Shown here piece after piece: positions 28,255-37,387 of a stretch of DNA of 64,000 nucleotides. The first letter of the stretch is position 1, and each line of letters opens with the position of its first letter. Origin of the DNA: Bifidobacterium sp. ESL0728 (lineage in GTDB: Bacteria > Actinomycetota > Actinomycetes > Actinomycetales > Bifidobacteriaceae); contig NZ_CP113925.1 in the NCBI RefSeq assembly GCF_029392015.1, forward strand, positions 124,001-188,000. The letters run 5' to 3'. Made by a program: the position numbers and the translations under genes. The notes under the pieces were generated by a model that saw nothing but the letters and a program-made list of their open reading frames with translations, had not been told where the DNA came from and did not search any database.

Positions 28255-31200
28255 TCAGTAGGCCACGTGCTGAGAACCTTCAGGCTGTTCGTCCTCCTCT
28301 TTGTTCTTCTCGTAACGGTGGTATGCATACAACGCCACTAGCACAAGAAGGAGCAGGAGCAGCAGCCACCAGAGCCACATGAAGGAGTGGTGTTGCTTGG
28401 CCTGCGTGGTGGTCTGGTTGGCGAGAACGCACTTGGGGTTGATCTTGGCCATCTCCACGCTGCCGTCGGTGTTCTCGAAGTAGGAGGACTGCTCCAGGAC
28501 GTAGCCCTCTGGGCACACGGGTAGAGGCTTCTTCTTGGGTTGCTTGCTCTTGGAGCTGTTGTCCTGGCTCTGGTCATTCTGCTGCTGAGCAGGAACCGGA
28601 GCTGGAGTCGTGGCTGCGTTGGGGGCGGCACCGATGTAAGTGTTCCGAGTGACGTTCAGCACGCGAACGCGGGGATTGCCGAGTACACGGGTGCGTGATG
28701 CGAAGGCTGATCCAGCAGGGCCCATGGGGCCAGGCCGGCCGGCAGGGCCGGGAATTCCACCATTGTTGTTGGTGTTATTTCCATTGTTATTGCCGTTGCC
28801 GTTGTTGGAGCCTCCGCCGTTGTTGTTACCGGAGCCTCCGCCGTTGTTGGAGTTTCCACCATTGTTGTTGCCGTTGTTGGAGCCTCCGTTGTTGTTGTTG
28901 TTGCCGTTGTTGTTGTTACCGGAGCCTCCGCCGTTGTTTTGGTTTTGAGTCCAGTGCTCGTAGACGGTGACGTCGCGGGTGATGGTCTGGGTGCCAAAAT
29001 CGAATGGGGTGGTTGCACCCTGTTCGTACCAGCCGTCGAACTTGTAGCCGTCCTTCTTTCCGGGGTTGGGCACATTTGTCGCTTTCTCGCCTTCATAGAC
29101 GGTCTCGCTGCTGATCTGTGAACCGGATTCGGAAAGGTATCTCACCGTGTAGGTGGTCGTAATCCCTTCCCACCTGGCGTGCAGCGTGATGGGTTCCTTT
29201 ACCGGCTGGGTGAAATCATATTTGCTGCCGTTGGACGTATACCATCCGAGCAGGGCATGGGTGTTGCCCTTGCCGTCGGTGAAGACCGGAGCATTGCCTT
29301 TGGAGTCCGTGGGCTCTGTGGCCGTCTTGAAGCGCATGATATGCTGTTTGGCAATGGCCGGCCCGCCTTGTGAATCGAACGTCACGTCATAGCTGTCGCT
29401 GCTCCACAGTGCGAAGAGCGTCCAGTCATGCGTCATCACGGTATTCGTGTAGTCGAAGGGTTCGGCCTTCTCGAAGGTGCATCCGTCTGTATATGGCGTT
29501 CCACGATTCTGGCTGAAATCATAATCCGTATTGATTGATCTGTCAGTGGGGCAGGCGACCCATCCCTGGAACAGGTTGTTCGTCTCGTCCCTGGACCCAT
29601 CTGCGTTGAACATCCACGGATGCCACATCGCTGGCAGTTTTTGGCCGTATGGTGTATTTCTGGGCGCGGTCGTGGTGTTGTATCCGTTCGGGGTTCTGCC
29701 CCCGCGAAAATCGAAAGTGACCTGCGGATTATGGAAGTCATGGTTGAGGATGATCTGAAGAGAACCCAGATTCTTGCCGTTGTGGATAATGGAGCCGAGG
29801 AGCGTAATGCAAGCTTCATCCTTATTCTGATTGATGCTCGGTATCGTGATGATGTGGTTGACGGTGTCATTCGTGTATTGGTTTTGTGGGATGAGTTCAT
29901 TCATCAAGCCGAATGCCCCGTACTCTATCGAGTTCAAGGCAGGCACCGTTCCGTCGATGTTGTAGTTTTTGCTGTAGTCGAACCTGGCGGTTCCCCCTGC
30001 GTCGATTATGGAGGCGTCGGGTACGCGAGGTATCTCATTAACCGCCTGAACGTGCTCAAGATTCGACAAAGACACGAGGGGTCTCAGATCGGTTATCTCA
30101 TTGTCGTTGATATTCAGGGTCTTGAGATTGGTCATGCCTGACAGGAAGCTGAGGTCGAAGATGCTGTCGGAACTCAGATCGAGATCGGTGACATACGGAA
30201 GCTGTGCGATGTAATTGAGAATAGTGTTCTGATAAAGGAACAGCGCAACGAATCCGAACGACGTCAGATGCTTGAGGTTCTTCAGCGGCAGCACGCTTTC
30301 CGGTTTGGCTTTCATGTGGTAGGCATTACTGAACGACAGGCTTTCCAAATCGGGGAAATGGTCGACGATTGCCTGGACGTCCGACGCGCCATTCAGGCCG
30401 ACATTGGTGTTGCCCAGCGACAACGTCTTGAGTTGTGGGAGGCCGTAGAACATGCTCACGTCGGAGAAAGCGTGGTCGACATCGTAAGTATAGATATTGG
30501 CCAGCTTTGGCGCCTTGGCTGCTGTGAAATTCCTGCAGCTCTGCGCTACGGCACCGTTGAAGTTATTAAGTTTCAGGGTCTCCAGATTGGGCATGTTGGC
30601 CGAAGCAAGGGGACTGTAATCAGTGAGTGCGTAAAAGCCGGCCGAGTAATGCTTCGTCTCTTGCGGGTCTGTGCTGTCGAAATCCGTATTGAAGGATTTG
30701 AGGTTCCGGAAAAGCTCTATACCTCTCACATCCGTTATCTCAACGCCTTCATTGGGCCCGTTCGGAATTCCATCGCTGGAGATGGCGGTTATCGAGTCGA
30801 GCCACGATTGCGTCACGGGGAAATCCTCGGCGAAATCCTTGTTTTCAATACCCCAGCCGGTCTGACCGGTGGGATTTGGGTACTGCGTCGTATTGATGAA
30901 CTTCTTAAGGTATTTGCGGAAGTTCTGGTTGGGGAAGCAGCTACGGAGCGTTCCGCAGGGAACGGTAGCTTCGCCGCCCTGGGCTGCGGGCTGCGGGGCG
31001 CTTTGTGCGCTTGGCGCTTGCGGCTCGGCGTTTTTGCTGTCCTTGCTTTCAGATTGCCCCTGGCCGGTTGTTTCCTTCGAGGCCGCACCCGTCTTGGCGG
31101 CATCTGCAGAAGTTGCCGTCTCTTTTGAGCCCGAAGCCGGGTTGCCGGTTGCGGGAATTTGTGTGGCCGGTGCTGCAGGTCCATTAGTGCTTGGCGTTTG

Positions 31201-31392
31201 CGAAGTCTGCGAAGGCTTGCTGGCCTCGGCGCCCTGCTGTTGAGCGCTTTGTGCTTGGGCGCTTTCGGCAGAGGAGTTCTCTGGCGTTGCGTTGGCGACT
31301 ATTGATGGGCCCATTACCATACAAACCGAAGTCATTAATGTTGTTAGTGTAACGATTAACTTTTTATACGGAGGCCGTATTGGTTTTCTCAT
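28255..31392 (-). CDS. Surface protein with leucine-rich and InlB-type repeats, C-terminal membrane anchor
   Basis: A 1,045-residue protein. It has a signal peptide (KKLIVTLTTLMTSVCMVMG), then an Ala/Gln/Ser/Pro-rich stretch. Leucine-rich repeats follow (residues about 190-470, with patterns such as LPQLKTLSLGNTNV and LKTLNINDNEITDLRPL). Two or three Listeria-Bacteroides InlB-type repeats follow (about 660-830, with LLGWYTSNGSKYDF and YKFDGWYEQGATTPFDF). A long Asn/Gly linker and a collagen-like GIPGPAGRPGPMGPAG segment come next, then a Cys-containing segment. The anchor is one C-terminal helix (FMWLWWLLLLLLLVLVALYAY) with a charged tail, not LPXTG, so it would remain in the membrane. Internalin-like design suggests host or cell contact. 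It converges on the pilus operon. Confidence 0.85.
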   Translation of the reverse strand: MRKPIRPPYKKLIVTLTTLMTSVCMVMGPSIVANATPENSSAESAQAQSAQQQGAEASKPSQTSQTPSTNGPAAPATQIPATGNPASGSKETATSADAAKTGAASKETTGQGQSESKDSKNAEPQAPSAQSAPQPAAQGGEATVPCGTLRSCFPNQNFRKYLKKFINTTQYPNPTGQTGWGIENKDFAEDFPVTQSWLDSITAISSDGIPNGPNEGVEITDVRGIELFRNLKSFNTDFDSTDPQETKHYSAGFYALTDYSPLASANMPNLETLKLNNFNGAVAQSCRNFTAAKAPKLANIYTYDVDHAFSDVSMFYGLPQLKTLSLGNTNVGLNGASDVQAIVDHFPDLESLSFSNAYHMKAKPESVLPLKNLKHLTSFGFVALFLYQNTILNYIAQLPYVTDLDLSSDSIFDLSFLSGMTNLKTLNINDNEITDLRPLVSLSNLEHVQAVNEIPRVPDASIIDAGGTARFDYSKNYNIDGTVPALNSIEYGAFGLMNELIPQNQYTNDTVNHIITIPSINQNKDEACITLLGSIIHNGKNLGSLQIILNHDFHNPQVTFDFRGGRTPNGYNTTTAPRNTPYGQKLPAMWHPWMFNADGSRDETNNLFQGWVACPTDRSINTDYDFSQNRGTPYTDGCTFEKAEPFDYTNTVMTHDWTLFALWSSDSYDVTFDSQGGPAIAKQHIMRFKTATEPTDSKGNAPVFTDGKGNTHALLGWYTSNGSKYDFTQPVKEPITLHARWEGITTTYTVRYLSESGSQISSETVYEGEKATNVPNPGKKDGYKFDGWYEQGATTPFDFGTQTITRDVTVYEHWTQNQNNGGGSGNNNNGNNNNNGGSNNGNNNGGNSNNGGGSGNNNGGGSNNGNGNNNGNNTNNNGGIPGPAGRPGPMGPAGSAFASRTRVLGNPRVRVLNVTRNTYIGAAPNAATTPAPVPAQQQNDQSQDNSSKSKQPKKKPLPVCPEGYVLEQSSYFENTDGSVEMAKINPKCVLANQTTTQAKQHHSFMWLWWLLLLLLLVLVALYAYHRYEKNKEEDEQPEGSQHVAY

Positions 31393-31521
31393 TTTTTCTC
31401 TTTCCTGGCTACACTTTTGGTTGAATGCATTACGCAGCCATGAGTATAATTTCCTCTTTCTTTATTATGGTATGTATTATAATATCACGAAGTAATAACT
31501 ATTTCGCAGAGCGAGATGTTT

Positions 31522-31542
31522 TTGTATTTAATCATGATACAA
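31522..31542 (+). promoter_or_regulatory. TTGTAT-N9-ATACAA inverted repeat before the ABC genes
   Basis: Perfect 6-bp arms (31522-31527 and 31537-31542) in the divergent gap, about 60 bases before the ABC ATPase start. TATAAA (31557-31562) could be the -10 box. On the other strand TATAAT (31476-31481) could serve the LRR gene. Confidence 0.4.
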
Positions 31543-31600
31543 TTTAGCCAGTTTGCTATAAAAATAGGTAGGGGCCGGACTTTTCGGGAAAGAACAGGGA

Positions 31601-32302
31601 ATGGGCTATATTGACGTAATTCATGAAGTCAAACGATATAAAAGTGGCGGTGCTAGTCTGGTTGCAAATAACGATGTCACTTTTTCCATTCTGCAAGGTG
31701 AGCTGGTGGTGATTCTTGGCGCCTCCGGCACCGGTAAGTCGACATTGCTCAATGTCATCGGAGGCATGGATGGCTGCGATGAAGGCGATGTGATTGTCGA
31801 CGGGGAGAACATCGCCAAATACAACGCCAAGGAACTCACCGAATATCGCCGCCTCGATGTCGGCTTTGTTTTCCAGTTCTACAATCTCGTTCCGAATCTG
31901 ACCGCGCTGGAAAATGTCGAAATGGCCTCCGAAATCGTCCCCTATTCCAACGACCCCATGGAAGTGCTGGCCAGCGTCGGCCTGTCCAATCGCTGCGACA
32001 ATTTCCCATCCCAGCTTTCCGGCGGTGAGCAGCAGCGTGTGGCCATCGCGCGTGCCGTGGCAAAAAGGCCAAAAATCCTATTATGCGACGAACCTACCGG
32101 TGCCCTTGATTACAAAACAGGCAAGCAAGTGCTACATATCCTTCAGAACATGAGTCGTAAGCACGGCGCCACGGTCCTCATCGTGACCCATAATTCAGCC
32201 ATCGCCCCCATTGCCGACCGCGTTATACGGATGCGTGATGCACGTATCGCCAGCGTCAATCGCAATGCCAACCCTCGTAATGTCGATCAATTGGAGTGGT
32301 GA
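31601..32302 (+). CDS. ABC transporter ATP-binding protein (MacB/LolD type)
   Basis: A 233-residue ATPase. Motifs: Walker [11 protein letters not shown]-loop VFQFYNLV, signature [14 protein letters not shown], Walker [13 protein letters not shown] and switch His in VTHNS. The FQFYNLVP pattern and the adjacent FtsX-type permease place it in the MacB/LolD/SalX group, which handles peptides, lipids or envelope stress rather than bulk import. It overlaps the permease start by several bases, so they are coupled. AGGG lies directly before the ATG. Confidence 0.93.
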   Translation: MGYIDVIHEVKRYKSGGASLVANNDVTFSILQGELVVILGASGTGKSTLLNVIGGMDGCDEGDVIVDGENIAKYNAKELTEYRRLDVGFVFQFYNLVPNLTALENVEMASEIVPYSNDPMEVLASVGLSNRCDNFPSQLSGGEQQRVAIARAVAKRPKILLCDEPTGALDYKTGKQVLHILQNMSRKHGATVLIVTHNSAIAPIADRVIRMRDARIASVNRNANPRNVDQLEW

Positions 32303-35300
32303 TCTTGCAATTCCTGATTTCGCGCAGTTCCAAAGCACATTCTTCGGCTTCCGCTGACTCAAATACCAATGAAAATGCGTCTGATGCCGTGGCAGAGCCT
32401 GTGGACACTGCAGCCCAGGGATCCGCGCCTTCTGAAAATGGCGCCAAGCCGGAACCTTCAAAACAGCGTGACCGGGAGGCGAAATCTGTCCTGAAGCCGG
32501 AAGCCGGAAAAAAGGAAGAGAAGAACAAGAAAGAAAAAGGAGAAAAGAACAAGCAGGGAGAAGGGGAAAAGAAAGAAAAAGAAGTCGGAGAAAAGGAAAA
32601 GAACAAGCAAGAAGAGGAGGGAAAGAAAGAAGTCGGAGAAAAAGGGGAAAAGGAAGAAAAGGGCGAAAAGAAAAAGAATGAACCTGACAATTCTCAATCC
32701 GAATTTCGGGTCACGCCGACCATCCCCCATTTGCCGGCGAAGTCGGGAGCATCGCGGAAGTCTAGTCCAGACTTCGATCAAACCGTCATTCTTCCCCAGC
32801 GCCCACAATCGGACGGCAAAGATTCTGTGCAAAACTCCGCGCATAACCAAGGGGAACTCCCCAGATTCGCGCCGCAGGGCATACAGCGGGTGCAGGGCCA
32901 ACCCCAGCAGGCTCATGCCGTGCATACATGGGCGGAGTACGATCCGTGGGCTTTGACCGGCGGTGAGGTTGCCGGCGGTTCGGTTCCCCTGCCGCAACGC
33001 CACCATTTCTTTGCCGCGCATCAGGTTCCTCAGGCTACTACGGTGGGTGCGTCTCAGCCGTGGCAGCAGCAGGCTTCACCGAGCGTGCGGCAGGTACAAA
33101 GCCGGTCACCACAGTCACCGCAGTCTCAGCCGTCGCAGGCCCAGCCTCAGCAGGCTCATGCCGTGCATACATGGGCGGAGTACGATCCGTGGGCTTTGAC
33201 CGGCGGTGAGGTCGCTGGCGGTTCGGTTCCGCTGCCCCGTCCCAAGCGGATGTCGCCAGTGTCGGGATTCACCAACCAGCATTCGCCGGCGCAAGGGTCG
33301 TCAAGAGCACAACGTCAGTCGTATGACAATCAGAATGATTCCTTCTCCTTCCATACCCCGGAAGATGACACATCGCTATCGTGGTCGGTTTCGGCCCCGC
33401 CCGTCCAACGCCGTGTCGTTCCGGCCCGACGCGAGGGCGCTCCCTCCACTTTGCCGCCCACCCCCGCGCAGCCTTACTCTGCCGGCGTCTCCGACGATTC
33501 TACTGTCGCGGCGCTTCCATCTTCCAGACCTCATGTTGAGCCCTGGGATGATTTCGAGTCAAGCGGCAAACACAAGATCTCGCACCGCATGCTTTGGCGT
33601 GATACGCGTCGTTCGCTGGGCAAATCGCTGGGCCGTTTCATCTCGATTGTGTGCATGGTGGCGTTGGGTTCGTTTGCGCTCGTCGGTTTGAACGTCACCG
33701 GTCCGGATATGCGCAGCACCGCCGACCAGTATTTCGAAGAACACCAGCTCGCCGATATCTCCGTGATGAGCAAAATCGGTTTGGACTCCTCCCAGCTCGA
33801 AGCGATCAGAAACGCCTCCGGGGTCACGAAGGTCGAATACGGCTTTTTCAAGGATGTCGCCGTCAACCAGCGCGATGAGAGCATGCGTATCTTTTCGGAA
33901 ACCGGCAGTATTTCCACCTATGAATTGCGCAGCGGTTCGATGCCGAAGAAATCCAATGAGATCGCCATCGACGCACAGCAGGCCCAAAAGCACCCGGTCG
34001 GTTCCACCATCTCCTTCCTGGAGAAGTCCGGTGCCGACGGACGCACCATGCTTAAAAGCACACAATTTAAGGTAACCGGTGTGGTCGATTCCGTCGAAAT
34101 CGTCAGTTCGGTCAATCGTGGTCCTTCGGATTCGGGCTCGGGCTCTCTTGACGGCTATGGGGTGGTCACTCCGCAGGCGTTCGTTTCTCCGTCATACAAT
34201 ATTGCAAGGTTGCGGTACAAGGTCCTTGACGATATGCCCGATCATATTTCGAACGATTACGACAAAAAGGTCCAACAGGAAAAGGACCTGCTTGCCGACT
34301 CGCTCGAAAACCGCGATACGGGTGTCTCGCCGACTTCTTCCACGCTTGCCGAGCCTTCCGCCAGTCCCGCCTCCGCTTCCTTCAATGGCGGCCCAGCGGC
34401 GCAGGCTCAGGCTCAAACCCAATCTGTGGCCCAGACTGAACCACTATCTATGCTCCCCACCTACACCATCAATTCAAGGCGCGATATCCCCGGTAGCTCC
34501 GGATATGTGACCTATGATTCCATCTCAAGGATCATCGGCTCGTTGGGCAGCATCTTCCCCATATTCATGTACCTGATAGCCGCGCTTCTGACCTTCACCT
34601 CCATGACTCGTTTCGTCGACGAGGAACGCGTTGGTGTGGGCACGCTCAAGGCGTTCGGCTATTCGGACTGGGATGTGATGAAGAAATTCATCGTCTATGG
34701 TTTCATCGCAGGACTGTTCGGCGGCATCATCGGTGCCGTGGCGGGGCAGTTGCTTATGCCCCAGATCGTCTATCGCGCCTACTGCTTTGCCTTTGACGTG
34801 CCGCCCGCGCATCTGCGACTTGGGGTGATAGCCACTGTGGTCGCGCTCGTCCTCGCGTTTGCTGCTACGGTGCTGCCGGCGTATGTCGCGGCTCATCGTC
34901 AGCTGAAAGAAAAAACCAGTGCCCTACTTGCTCCGAAACCTCCCAAAGGAGGGGCTTCCATCGCTTTGGAGAAGGTCGGTTGGTTCTGGAACAAGCTTAA
35001 TTTCAAAAACAAGATCACCTTGCGCAACGTTTTCCGTTATAAGATTCGTACCTTCACCACGATAATCGGCGTCGCCGGGGCGCTTGCATTGCTCGTGGCA
35101 GGCGTCGGTGTGCAGCGTTCGATTGATTCGATCAATGATCTGCAATATAACAATGTCATCCAATATGATCTCATCGCCGGGCAGAAAGACGGGGTGACCA
35201 GCGATGAACAAGAACAAATATCTCAGGAATTGCACGGCAACAATGTCAAGCGTTTCGCCCCCATTCATTATGAGCAAAGCACCATGGAGGCCGGCCCCTA

Positions 35301-36144
35301 CCGCAACAAACAGAGCCTGACGGTTATCGCCGCAAGGAGCGCAAAGTCCTTTGACGGTTACGTGAACCTGCACGAGAGGGCCGGCGGCCGTCATCTTGAC
35401 CTTGATAATTATGGCGCCGTGATTTCCGAACGGCTTGCGAAGCTCAACAAGGTCAAGGCGGGCGACAACATTGTCATCCAGGATTCCGGCGGCCACGATC
35501 GCGTCGTCCCCATCAGCGGGGTTTGCGAGATGTATATCGGCCATTTCGTCTTCATGAATTCGCAATCGTACGAAAAGATATTCCATCAGAGTTACGTTCC
35601 CAACGCGGATATGGTCGGGCTGAAAGACCGCAGCTCTTCCAATGCCAAGCGTGAAGCGGCAAGGTTCATGGCGCTCGACGGCATTACGCAGGTCTCGCAG
35701 AATTCGATGCTCATCGACCAGACCGATATGCTTGTGCGCTCGCTGAACCTTTTGATGGAGCTGTTGATTGCCGTCTCGGTTCTGCTCAGTGTCGTCATTC
35801 TTTATAATCTGAACAATCTCGACATTTCCGAACGCGTGCGTGAGCTGAGTACCATCAAGGTGCTTGGATATTTCAATCGCGAGGCCACTATGTATGTCTA
35901 TCGCGAAACCCTTGGGCTCACCGCCGTCGGCGTCCTGCTGGGTGCTGGTGTCGGCATTCTGCTGCACGAACGCATCATCAGGAAGGTTGCCCCCGAGAGC
36001 ATGATGTTCAGCCCGAGCCTCACCATCGGGCAATTCGGCTTCCCGATACTCCTGATCGTGGCGGTCACGCTTGTCCTCGCTTTCTACGTGTCGGCGAGAA
36101 TAGCGAGGATCAACATGCTCAAGGCCCTGCAGGCCAGGGAGTAG
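32296..36144 (+). CDS. Very large FtsX/MacB-type ABC permease with repetitive cytoplasmic extension
   Basis: About 1,280 residues. The C-terminal two thirds hold two FtsX-type domains, with hydrophobic segments near residues 440, 755, 805, 855, 920, 1155, 1210 and 1245. The first 430 residues are unusual: a Lys/Glu-rich run (residues about 70-130) and a Gln/Pro-rich stretch. Both precede the first membrane helix and so should be cytoplasmic. A 28-residue segment (HAVHTWAEYDPWALTGGE and flanks) occurs twice in near-identical form within it. The start is GTG 32296, GTG 32299 or TTG 32305; GGAG at 32293-32296 would best fit TTG. It is coupled to the ATPase gene. Substrate is unknown; the size and neighbourhood suggest an envelope role. 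Confidence 0.88.
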   Translation: MVILQFLISRSSKAHSSASADSNTNENASDAVAEPVDTAAQGSAPSENGAKPEPSKQRDREAKSVLKPEAGKKEEKNKKEKGEKNKQGEGEKKEKEVGEKEKNKQEEEGKKEVGEKGEKEEKGEKKKNEPDNSQSEFRVTPTIPHLPAKSGASRKSSPDFDQTVILPQRPQSDGKDSVQNSAHNQGELPRFAPQGIQRVQGQPQQAHAVHTWAEYDPWALTGGEVAGGSVPLPQRHHFFAAHQVPQATTVGASQPWQQQASPSVRQVQSRSPQSPQSQPSQAQPQQAHAVHTWAEYDPWALTGGEVAGGSVPLPRPKRMSPVSGFTNQHSPAQGSSRAQRQSYDNQNDSFSFHTPEDDTSLSWSVSAPPVQRRVVPARREGAPSTLPPTPAQPYSAGVSDDSTVAALPSSRPHVEPWDDFESSGKHKISHRMLWRDTRRSLGKSLGRFISIVCMVALGSFALVGLNVTGPDMRSTADQYFEEHQLADISVMSKIGLDSSQLEAIRNASGVTKVEYGFFKDVAVNQRDESMRIFSETGSISTYELRSGSMPKKSNEIAIDAQQAQKHPVGSTISFLEKSGADGRTMLKSTQFKVTGVVDSVEIVSSVNRGPSDSGSGSLDGYGVVTPQAFVSPSYNIARLRYKVLDDMPDHISNDYDKKVQQEKDLLADSLENRDTGVSPTSSTLAEPSASPASASFNGGPAAQAQAQTQSVAQTEPLSMLPTYTINSRRDIPGSSGYVTYDSISRIIGSLGSIFPIFMYLIAALLTFTSMTRFVDEERVGVGTLKAFGYSDWDVMKKFIVYGFIAGLFGGIIGAVAGQLLMPQIVYRAYCFAFDVPPAHLRLGVIATVVALVLAFAATVLPAYVAAHRQLKEKTSALLAPKPPKGGASIALEKVGWFWNKLNFKNKITLRNVFRYKIRTFTTIIGVAGALALLVAGVGVQRSIDSINDLQYNNVIQYDLIAGQKDGVTSDEQEQISQELHGNNVKRFAPIHYEQSTMEAGPYRNKQSLTVIAARSAKSFDGYVNLHERAGGRHLDLDNYGAVISERLAKLNKVKAGDNIVIQDSGGHDRVVPISGVCEMYIGHFVFMNSQSYEKIFHQSYVPNADMVGLKDRSSSNAKREAARFMALDGITQVSQNSMLIDQTDMLVRSLNLLMELLIAVSVLLSVVILYNLNNLDISERVRELSTIKVLGYFNREATMYVYRETLGLTAVGVLLGAGVGILLHERIIRKVAPESMMFSPSLTIGQFGFPILLIVAVTLVLAFYVSARIARINMLKALQARE
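32905..33212 (+). repeat. 65-bp exact duplication inside the FtsX permease gene
   Basis: The segment 32905-32969 is repeated without change at 33148-33212, 243 bases (81 codons) apart and in frame. Identity at base level means recent duplication or selection to keep the DNA the same. Confidence 0.9.
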
Positions 36145-36340
36145 CCGGGCTTTTTCGTGGGGAGTGACCGGGCTTGCGCCGGGAGTGGCCGGGGTTTCGC
36201 CGGGGAGTGACCTGGCTTGCGTCGGGGATAGCCGAGCCTTTCGGCAGAGGTAACCGGGGCTTCCGCCGGGGAGTAACCGTGCTTTTCGACACGGGGTAAC
36301 CGGGGTTTCGCCGGGGAGTAACTGGGCTCTTCGGCCGTGC
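36139..36340. repeat. Nine-unit array of about 22 bp downstream of HTH gene 3
   Basis: Units starting GAGTAGCC, GAGTGACC, GAGTGGCC, GAGTGACC, GATAGCC, GGTAACC, GAGTAACC, GGGTAACC and GAGTAACT run from 36139 every 21-23 bases. The first overlaps the stop codon of the FtsX gene. Many units read CCGGG-CTT-TCG-CCGGGG, giving weak hairpins. The unit start matches the array at 16983 beside HTH gene 1. Confidence 0.75.
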
Positions 36341-36416
36341 TTTTTCTGGAAGCCTGCTTTTCCGTTGCTTCCTTGAAGCCGTTTCCCTTTAAGCCGCTGC
36401 GCCTGCAGCCTACTTT

Positions 36417-36767
36417 TCAGTCGGCGCTGACGGTGTTCAGCGGGGCGGCGGCACCTTCACCGCTGCGCCGCACGATTTCATCCGCGAGGGACTCGATGCT
36501 GCACAGCCTCAGCGAGTTGTTGCCGCGCACGCCGGAAGCCTCGTCGGTGCTGATGACCTTGGTGTCCACCAAGGCGTTGATTGGGTTGATCCCGTAGCAA
36601 CGCGCGATGGTGATGATCTCGTTGGTCGTCAGCTCGTCGGACTGGAACCGCTTGTAAAGCGTGGCGTATGGGATGTTTGTGCGCCTCGCGATGCTGTTGA
36701 TGGAGTCGTCGTGGGTGATTCTGCGTAACCAAGCAATCCGGTTGCCTGCTGTATTTGTTTTTGTCAT
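36417..36767 (-). CDS. Small HTH DNA-binding protein, paralogue 3
   Basis: A 116-residue paralogue of the proteins at 17237 and 18241. It keeps IAWLRRITHDDSI, SINSIARRTNIPYATLYKRF, the segment NEIITIARCYGINPINALV and SLRLCSIESLADEIVRR. The leader before its ATG (TTATCAGAAAATAAGAAC) is almost the same as that of paralogue 1, and TTTGACGTTT lies 57 bases upstream in both. It converges on the FtsX gene across the 22-bp array. The three copies probably arose by duplication of a cassette of regulator, operator and array. Confidence 0.75.
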   Translation of the reverse strand: MTKTNTAGNRIAWLRRITHDDSINSIARRTNIPYATLYKRFQSDELTTNEIITIARCYGINPINALVDTKVISTDEASGVRGNNSLRLCSIESLADEIVRRSGEGAAAPLNTVSAD

Positions 36768-36820
36768 GTTCTTATTTTCTGATAATTACTTGAAAAATGT
36801 AAGACCCTAAAAAAGTGATT

Positions 36821-36833
36821 ACGTTTGACGTTT
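36821..36833. promoter_or_regulatory. ACGTTTGACGTTT motif upstream of HTH gene 3
   Basis: Contains the exact 10-mer TTTGACGTTT (36824-36833). A related reverse-orientation sequence TTTACGTCAAAAG lies at 37012-37024. A separate inverted repeat GTTGTA-N4-TACAAC lies at 36964-36979. The AT-rich gap 36834-37387 otherwise holds no convincing gene; it supplies the promoter region of the next gene. Confidence 0.6.
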
Positions 36834-37387
36834 ACGTGTATCACGATTCGGCTGATTGAAGCCTTGATTTCTTTAGTGATAATTGTTATTCTATTGAGTT
36901 AAAAACTCAATTGGCAGTTAGGCTTACTGCCGCTTGTGTTGCAAAAAAAATATCGTTGACTTGGTTGTAAATGTACAACGTAAAATCGGAATGCGAAATT
37001 GCGAATAAAAGTTTACGTCAAAAGATTTTTAAAAATTTGTCAAAAAAATTATTAAAAAAGAATAACGACTTGATTTTTTCGTTGACAGCATAAAATCGGC
37101 GGTTCCTGTGCCGTTTTATCACGCATCGACGTGTTTCCTACCGTGTGCCGAGCATCTGATGACCACTCCATCGCGCTTGTGCGTTATGTGGCGTGTTGTC
37201 GCGATATTGTGCCGCTGACCGTGTATAGTGGGCCTTGAGCTCACGGGGGAGGAACCTCGGAAGGCTCCACTCATAATGGAATGAAAGTGCGGAAGTTCGC
37301 TTGCCGAAGTTGGCTTGCGGGTGGATGCAGAACCCCTTCACTACGGATCGTTCGGCACGTACCTGCCGATGAAAGGAAATATTAATT

